Assembly (NCBI RefSeq): GCF_947488515.1
Contig: NZ_CANKZF010000002.1
Location: 1,090,294-1,154,293, forward strand
Direction: 5' to 3'
Length of the DNA: 64,000 nucleotides
Source: an uncultured Nocardioides sp.
GTDB lineage: Bacteria; Actinomycetota; Actinomycetes; Propionibacteriales; Nocardioidaceae
The translations under genes were made by a program, and so were the position numbers. Positions 59,645-64,000 of the stretch are shown here, in pieces. The notes under the pieces are model-generated. The model was given only the letters and a program-made list of their open reading frames with translations, searched no databases and was not told the DNA's origin. Position 1 is the stretch's first letter. The number at the start of each line of letters is the position of its first letter.

Positions 59645-60760
59645 TCAGCCACACAAAGCCGTGGTCAGCAGCCCGTCCAGGACCGTGTAGGACCCTTCAT
59701 CGCTCACCATCGCGACGACAGCGCGCTCGCCGTCCTCGCTCGACCAAGCCTCTGTGAGGAACCCCGGGATTGCGCCGCCATGTCCAACCACCGTGGCGCA
59801 GCGGACGTGCCTGCGACCCAGCCCGAGGCCGTATTCGAGGTTCCCCCGGTTGCGCAGCTCCCCTCGAGGGCGCGCCATGTCCTCGAACGCTTCCGTGTCT
59901 AGGAGCTTTCCCGACGTCAGGCCGCTGAGGAACGCGTCAAGGTCGCGGGCGCTGGACACCACGCCGCCCGCCGCCCAGGCGCTGCTCAAGTCGTCGTGCG
60001 TGACGTCGCGCCGTCCGGCATAGCCGTGTACCCGGGGAGGATCCGTCACGCGGGCTTTCGCCAGCGACGTGTCGCTCATACCCGACGGCGCGAAGATCCG
60101 CTCCTGCAACACCTCCTCGAGGCGCTTGCCGGTTACGCGTTCGACGACCAGGCCGAGAACGATGTAGTTGGTGTTGGAGTAGCTGCTCTGCGTGTCGGGC
60201 GCGTGCACCGCTGCTTCTGACGTCGCTAGGCGCAAGATCTCGGGTGGGTCCCAGCCGGGCGTCCAATCAGAGCTCGATGAGTCCGTATAGTTGTACAGGC
60301 CGCTTCGGTGGGCGAGAAGCTGTTCGACCGAGATGCGGTCGCCGCGCGGGACCATTCCTGGGAGCCAGCTCTCCACCGAGTCACTCAGGCTCAGCTTTCC
60401 TTCCTGCACCAGCTGGAGGACGGCGGTAGCTACCATCGTCTTGGTGACGCTCGCGACCGGGAATCGATGTCGGGCGGTGACCGGACCCGGCTCGGCGACG
60501 ACGGCATGCCCGCCCGAGACGACACGTGTCTCGTCCCCTACCCGCACCAGAACGACCGCTCCTGGGTACGTACCCCGGTACGCGTCGAGGAGATCCTCGA
60601 CCTTGTCCGCCGTTTCGCCAGCGTCCGGCCCCTCGGTAGCCGCTGTCTCACTGGACTCCGGCGCCACCGAGGCCGTCGGATCGGCTGTGACAGGGCTGCC
60701 GTTTGAGCAGCCTCCCACCGCGAGTGCGAGAACGAACGCAAATGCGGCCAACCGGCGCAT
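59645..60760 (-). CDS. Serine hydrolase / class C beta-lactamase-fold lipoprotein
   Basis: 371 aa. Signal peptide with lipobox AVGGC (Cys about 18), an acidic linker, then the class C beta-lactamase/D,D-peptidase fold: SVTK (SxxK, FPVASVTKTMVATA), YSNTN (YxN, with Tyr) and GHGGAIPG (HxG). LLAHRSGLYNY is a typical neighbouring stretch. Outer-face membrane-anchored carboxypeptidase or esterase; not necessarily a beta-lactamase. ATG 60760 is taken instead of the longer frame because it places the signal peptide at the N-terminus. Confidence 0.88.
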   Translation of the reverse strand: MRRLAAFAFVLALAVGGCSNGSPVTADPTASVAPESSETAATEGPDAGETADKVEDLLDAYRGTYPGAVVLVRVGDETRVVSGGHAVVAEPGPVTARHRFPVASVTKTMVATAVLQLVQEGKLSLSDSVESWLPGMVPRGDRISVEQLLAHRSGLYNYTDSSSSDWTPGWDPPEILRLATSEAAVHAPDTQSSYSNTNYIVLGLVVERVTGKRLEEVLQERIFAPSGMSDTSLAKARVTDPPRVHGYAGRRDVTHDDLSSAWAAGGVVSSARDLDAFLSGLTSGKLLDTEAFEDMARPRGELRNRGNLEYGLGLGRRHVRCATVVGHGGAIPGFLTEAWSSEDGERAVVAMVSDEGSYTVLDGLLTTALCG

Positions 60761-61142
60761 CTGACCATTCTCGCCCCCGCCGTCGGCCAGACCAACATTC
60801 CGTCTAGACCGGCGTTCCATGCCCCGCTCGCACTCTCCCTGAGGTGTTCAAGCGAGTAGGCCGCTAAGGGGTGCCGCTGGTGCCGACCACACTCCCTGCC
60901 CGGTTCGCGGCGGAAAGACGCAGGTGCCAGACGGCATGAGGTCACGAGCGACGATTCACGGTCCGCGAACCGACCCCGACCGTGGCTCCGGACGACCCTA
61001 CGGTGCGGGAGTAGCGGGGTCGCCGCGGCGTGCGCCCCGACCGAGACATCCCTCTGGTGGGGGATGACGGTACGACGATCAGGAGGCACGCTCGTTACAC
61101 ACAGCACCCCTTCCGGGCGGGACGCCTCCTGAGGAGCACGCC
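60761..61142. other. 382-base gap with a half repeat
   Basis: No CDS supported. A half repeat CGCGGCGGAAAGACGCAGG lies at 60906-60924, and some C-terminal gene remains may be present in front of it. The ribosome site GAGGAGC belongs to the gene at 61143. Confidence 0.4.
60906..60924 (-). repeat. Half dispersed repeat
   Basis: CGCGGCGGAAAGACGCAGG, matching the second half of the long repeat at 62653-62672 in 18 of 19 aligned bases by eye. Confidence 0.55.
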
Positions 61143-61511
61143 ATGAACTGGACCACTGCATCACGCACAGCCGCCGTCGTCGCTGCGGCCGCGGGCGCAC
61201 TGGTGGCAACGACAGGCTCCGCCTTGGCTGAATCGCCCCCCGCAAGCTGGACCAACGTCCGCACGATGAACTGCGACGGCGTGACCGTCGAGGCCGCGTT
61301 CACACCAGGAGGGGTCTTCACCTCCTTTCACGTCCTGGGAAGCAGCGATGTGATCGTGCCGAAGCGAGTGCAGGTCGTGCTGCCCGGAACCTCGCAACCC
61401 ATCACCACCCTTGATGTCCCTGGCTTCGGTAACAACAGCCGCGACGTCGTCACCTGTCGGTACGTCGACCCAGCCGGCTTGGCCGTCACCATCGTCGGCA
61501 TCCGATCCTGA
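61143..61511 (+). CDS. Secreted small hypothetical protein, 122 aa
   Basis: Sec signal peptide (residues 1-29: SRTAAVVAAAAGALVATTGSALA) and a 93-aa mature domain with two Cys (NCDGV, TCRYVD) probably paired, in a strand-rich sequence (TVEAAFTPGGVFTSFHV). GAGGAG precedes ATG. No family recognised. Confidence 0.65.
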   Translation: MNWTTASRTAAVVAAAAGALVATTGSALAESPPASWTNVRTMNCDGVTVEAAFTPGGVFTSFHVLGSSDVIVPKRVQVVLPGTSQPITTLDVPGFGNNSRDVVTCRYVDPAGLAVTIVGIRS

Positions 61512-61556
61512 CGCCGTCCACCAGGGACGCCCACAAGGGCCGCAGCAGGAGCGGGG

Positions 61557-62261
61557 ATGGTGCTGACGAGGTCGATCCGAGCAGTGGCGGCAGTGGCGCT
61601 ACTCCTTGCGGGAGTGCTGCTGCACACGGCGTCGTGGCAGCGCTGGGCCGGGGCGTGCGCCTTCCCCAGTGGTCCAGAGACAGACGCGTGCAACGTGCGC
61701 CAGGACCACCTCTACGACTTCCTCGTGGTGGTTGACCCGTGGCAGCCCATCGGCACCGCCGCCGAGCAGGCCGGGGCCGCATTGCTCCTGATCGCATGCG
61801 TGCTTCTGCTCGCGCCATGGGCGCTTCTCGTCGTCCCCAGCCCGTACTTCACCGTGGCGCTCGTCGTCGCCGCGCTGGCCTACGCTGGCGTTGGCACGGC
61901 GACGCTGCGCTCCGGACTCAGCGGTGAGGTCATCGCCCCAGTGATGGGCAACGCCGCGTTCATCCTGTGGTTCTGGGTGCCAACTCCCGTGATTGCTTGG
62001 GCCGCGGTCCGTGCACGCGGGTGGACGAGAGCTGCGGCGGTGTTCCTATTCCTCGCCTCTCCTTTGGTGATGGGCTTCAGCTACGCAATCGGACCGTTCG
62101 ACGCCAACCCTTGGTACGAGGCGTACAGCGGTGACCTGACCGCCCTTGCCGGCCTGTGCCTGCTGGTAGCAGCCGGCCGCCCTCTGCGAGCCGTTCAGCC
62201 GACAACGGACTTGCTTGTGTTCGCCCGTTCTGATGAGCCCACCGACACGGCGGTGTCGTAG
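61557..62261 (+). CDS. Five-helix membrane protein, 234 aa
   Basis: About five membrane helices: AVAAVALLLAGVLLH, ALLLIACVLLLAPWALLVV, FTVALVVAALAYAGVG, ILWFWVPTPVIAWAAV and VFLFLASPLVMGFSYAI, plus a short C-terminal hydrophobic patch. Cys residues in an extracytoplasmic loop (WAGACAFPSG ... DACNV). Unknown function. The 3' side meets a full-length repeat copy at 62271. Confidence 0.65.
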   Translation: MVLTRSIRAVAAVALLLAGVLLHTASWQRWAGACAFPSGPETDACNVRQDHLYDFLVVVDPWQPIGTAAEQAGAALLLIACVLLLAPWALLVVPSPYFTVALVVAALAYAGVGTATLRSGLSGEVIAPVMGNAAFILWFWVPTPVIAWAAVRARGWTRAAAVFLFLASPLVMGFSYAIGPFDANPWYEAYSGDLTALAGLCLLVAAGRPLRAVQPTTDLLVFARSDEPTDTAVS

Positions 62262-62270
62262 GAGTTCCCC

Positions 62271-62314
62271 GGGCGGCGGACCGATGCACTCGTCGCGGCG
62301 CATCCGGACGTTCA
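62271..62314 (-). repeat. Full-length dispersed repeat (about 43 bp)
   Basis: In minus sense it starts with TGA (62314-62312), the stop codon of the 85-aa gene, then ACGTCCGGATGCGCCGCGA and a tail complementary to GGGCGGCGGACCGATGCA. GGACCGATGC and GCATCCGGAC within it can pair imperfectly. Confidence 0.75.
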
Positions 62315-62569
62315 CTTGATGAAGATGCGCTCGATCTGCTGACCGGTCGCTGCATCGAATTGGACGTGCCAGCCCGACCAAGAGGTCGCGGTCACGGTCG
62401 TGCCGTCTACGGATACGGCGGTCCAAGCGTCTTTGTCACCCTCGGGTGGAATCGCCCGCCACGCGATGCTTTCGTCGGGCCGTCGACACGTGATGCTGGC
62501 CGAGTAGCCATCGTCGGTGGGGCTCAGATCGAGCCGTCCGTGGTCGTCGGGAAGCTCGACGCTGGGCAC
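62312..62569 (-). CDS. Hypothetical protein, 85 aa
   Basis: GTG 62569. Strand-rich small protein (GRLDLSPTDDGYSASITC ... TTVTATSWSGWHVQFDAATG), reminiscent of an immunity-like or YD/SH3-like fold, no family assigned. Its stop codon is the start of the repeat copy at 62271-62314, and a diverged repeat lies 42-104 bases upstream (62611-62673). It thus forms a one-gene unit between repeat copies. Confidence 0.55.
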   Translation of the reverse strand: MPSVELPDDHGRLDLSPTDDGYSASITCRRPDESIAWRAIPPEGDKDAWTAVSVDGTTVTATSWSGWHVQFDAATGQQIERIFIK

Positions 62570-62610
62570 ACGGACACGATCTCAGACAGCGAAGGCACCC
62601 GGAAGATACC

Positions 62611-62673
62611 TGCACGCATCTCGGGATGTCCGAAGATTCGAGCCGCGCCGTCAGGCGGCGGAAAGACGCAGGT
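62611..62673 (-). repeat. Diverged repeat with full second half
   Basis: GCATCTCGGGATGTCCGAAG (62615-62634) and AGGCGGCGGAAAGACGCAGG (62653-62672). Upstream of the 85-aa gene. Confidence 0.55.
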
Positions 62674-62782
62674 CGCCGATGGGTCGATGGGGCGTGCTCG
62701 CCGCGCTCGCACCCGTGGGCGTGAGCGTGTCTCGCCCTAAGGAAAGACGCCGACGAGCACGCAACTTGGAGGTACCCAATCG

Positions 62783-62824
62783 GCAGTTGTTGCACGCACT
62801 CATCGCGGCATGTCCGGGCGTTCA
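62783..62824 (-). repeat. Dispersed repeat copy supplying a stop codon
   Basis: In minus sense: TGA (62824-62822, the stop of the 129-aa gene), then ACGCCCGGACATGCCGCG and ATGAGTGCGTGC. Same direction as the copies at 62271 and 63317. Confidence 0.75.
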
Positions 62825-63211
62825 GAGGTCGTCGGCAGACCAGTCAGCGAGTCGGCTGATGACGTTGCCTTCTCTGTCGGTGACGACCCATTCCCCGCCG
62901 GGCTCTGGAGTGAAGTCGTCGGGCGGCAGATCCCTGGTGGCGGAGGCGATCAACTCGACGCCTGAGTCGCACACGAGGTACGGCGTGTCGGCGGGGAGAG
63001 CGAGTAACCGCCTTCTGAGGCGGTCAGGCGACTCAATCCCGATGACCTCGGCAAGTTCGTCCCAGTCGTTTGGGCTCATGACGATCTCAACGGTGCGACT
63101 CGTGCCTGAATCGTCCACGTAGGAGACCTCGATGCCCCCGGGCCCCTCCCGCGGGGACGCCCACGTCGTCAGCGACGCCAGTAGTCGGTCCCATGCGGGC
63201 ACGTAGTTCAT
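62822..63211 (-). CDS. Hypothetical protein, 129 aa
   Basis: ATG 63211. Acidic soluble protein (YVDDSGTSRTVEIVMSPNDWDELAEVIG ... GGEWVVTDREGNVISRL), resembling small Imm-like or hypothetical cassette proteins; no family assigned with certainty. Starts with an ATGA overlap with the frame of the upstream gene and ends in a repeat copy. Confidence 0.6.
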   Translation of the reverse strand: MNYVPAWDRLLASLTTWASPREGPGGIEVSYVDDSGTSRTVEIVMSPNDWDELAEVIGIESPDRLRRRLLALPADTPYLVCDSGVELIASATRDLPPDDFTPEPGGEWVVTDREGNVISRLADWSADDL

Positions 63212-63963
63212 GTCCTCAGCATCTCAAGCCGAACCGAGTCACATGTGCTCTTGCCCCAGCAGGTGCAAGGCGGACATCCCAACATCGGCACATTCGGTCG
63301 TCGCAACGGCGCCAACAGGCGGCGGACTGACGCACTCAACGCGGCAGATCCGGTCGTTCGGGACCCATCAGAGGAGGGGGCACCGGCTTGAGCCCGCGCT
63401 CGCCAATGTGGCGCAGGACTGTCTTGTGCGGACGACCGAACGCCCTCGGCGTAGGTGCCATCGCCCATCCGGTAGTCGGTGTAGGTGTCCGTCGGCATGA
63501 AGCCGATCCTGTGCAGCAACGCTCGCGAGGAGCGGTTCTCCGCCGCTACGCACGCGCGCACCGCGAGAAGTCCGAGGTCTGCTGCGAAGGCCGCATCGAC
63601 CAGAGACCTAACTGCGCCCGTCATCCACCCACGACCACGAGCCATAGGGTGCGACCAGTACGCCACGTTGACCGACGTGCCGTCGTAGTCGGACAGGCTC
63701 ACCTTGCCCTGCAACTCATCTTGGCTGTCCACGACGGCCCAAGCCCAGTAGGGATCAGAGGTCTCGGCAGAGACCCCCACCGCTCGGAGGCTCTGGTACG
63801 CCTCGACCTCCGTGTAGGGATCAGGAACGCCGTGCATCCAGTGGCGGGTGACCGGGTCGTTCAACGCCTCGGCGAATCGGGCTGCATCCCGAACATGGAG
63901 AGGTCGCAGCGCCACCTCGCCGCCTGCCGACACCTGGATGCCTGCCATGAGGTCGGCACTCAT
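63208..63963 (-). CDS. GNAT acetyltransferase with repeat-derived C-terminal extension
   Basis: 251 aa as the frame stands. GNAT fold: VALRPLHVRDAARFAEALNDPVTRHWM, WAVVDSQDELQGKVSL, RGRGWMTGAVRSLVDAAF (acetyl-CoA-binding RxxGxxT-like loop) and NRSSRALLHRIGFMPTDTY. The natural domain ends near MGDGTYAEG (about residue 150). The remaining 100 residues are low-complexity and read through the repeat at 63271-63360. An alternative frame stops at 63368, nine bases from the repeat, so the original gene probably ended there and an indel extended it. ATG 63963 (or ATG 63948) is the start. Confidence 0.72.
   Translation of the reverse strand: MSADLMAGIQVSAGGEVALRPLHVRDAARFAEALNDPVTRHWMHGVPDPYTEVEAYQSLRAVGVSAETSDPYWAWAVVDSQDELQGKVSLSDYDGTSVNVAYWSHPMARGRGWMTGAVRSLVDAAFAADLGLLAVRACVAAENRSSRALLHRIGFMPTDTYTDYRMGDGTYAEGVRSSAQDSPAPHWRARAQAGAPSSDGSRTTGSAALSASVRRLLAPLRRPNVPMLGCPPCTCWGKSTCDSVRLEMLRT
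63271..63360 (-). repeat. Long dispersed repeat with full-length core (63317-63359)
   Basis: Core: AGGCGGCGGACTGACGCACT then CAACGCGGCAGATCCGGTCG and TTC; preceded by ACATCGGCACATTCGGTCGT (63282-63301). The core aligns along its whole length with the copy at 62271-62314. Confidence 0.75.
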
Positions 63964-64000
63964 GATCAACGCCCCTGCCTTGGTGTCACCACTGATGGAC

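Noticed and set aside
42723..63360. Canonical integron attC sites
   Set aside because: I found no paired RYYYAAC / GTTRRRY core sites and no typical integron integrase with its extra domain, so the repeats cannot be called attC.
42723..63360. CRISPR array
   Set aside because: The repeats are diverged, unevenly spaced by hundreds to thousands of bases, occur in both directions, and have no cas genes near.
41000..64000. Insertion sequence transposases
   Set aside because: I looked for DDE and HUH transposase motifs and terminal repeats and saw none; the only mobile genes are tyrosine recombinases.

Overview
The window is GC-rich and densely coded, and reads as a chromosome segment of an actinobacterium, most likely Nocardioides or another member of the Propionibacteriales. 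The reasons are a WhiB7-type regulator with AT-hook, an AdnAB recombination nuclease, UvrD2 with HRDC domain, a mycoredoxin, a UPF0182 membrane protein, a PPA1309-family protein, and many genes that begin right after a TANNNT -10 box (leaderless). The family and order adnA-adnB-nudC-mycoredoxin-uvrD2-whiB7-DUF2342 protease-YlbL protease-UPF0182 recalls, from memory, the Rv3202c-Rv3193c block of Mycobacterium tuberculosis.

Layout. 0-9.7 kb: a 5'-truncated NB-ARC/TPR regulator, a HyuA/HyuB hydantoinase/oxoprolinase pair, an NmrA-like reductase, then an overlapping run of truncated haemoglobin, LanC-like protein and methyltransferase. 9.7-15.9 kb: a NarL-type two-component system, an overlapping SPFH / TrkA-C / ArsB-NhaD-type transporter operon, and carbamate kinase next to a cyanuric-acid-hydrolase/barbiturase-type enzyme. 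15.9-41.0 kb: the conserved DNA-repair and stress core, with a Zur-like controlled AztD-like zinc protein and a whiB7 leader that has all the parts of a translation-coupled transcription attenuator.

41.0-64 kb: the sequence changes character after an initiator tRNA-fMet gene. An excisionase and a decayed tyrosine integrase sit right behind the tRNA, so this is probably an integration site. Beyond it come a second (frameshifted) tyrosine recombinase, a GAF-ANTAR regulator, an anti-sigma/sigma pair with two lipoproteins, a two-component system, several pseudogenes, NAD(P)HX dehydratase, a serine hydrolase, and small secreted, membrane or hypothetical proteins.

The most unusual feature is a dispersed repeat, core ACGTCCGGATCTGCCGCG in gene-sense orientation. 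I saw it only to the right of the tRNA. It sits at gene 3' ends, and in several cases its first bases are the gene's own TGA stop codon. It also brackets the second recombinase as a 13-bp inverted repeat. I propose, as inference, a gene-cassette-like or otherwise undescribed repeat system. A terminator or REP-like family is the main alternative.
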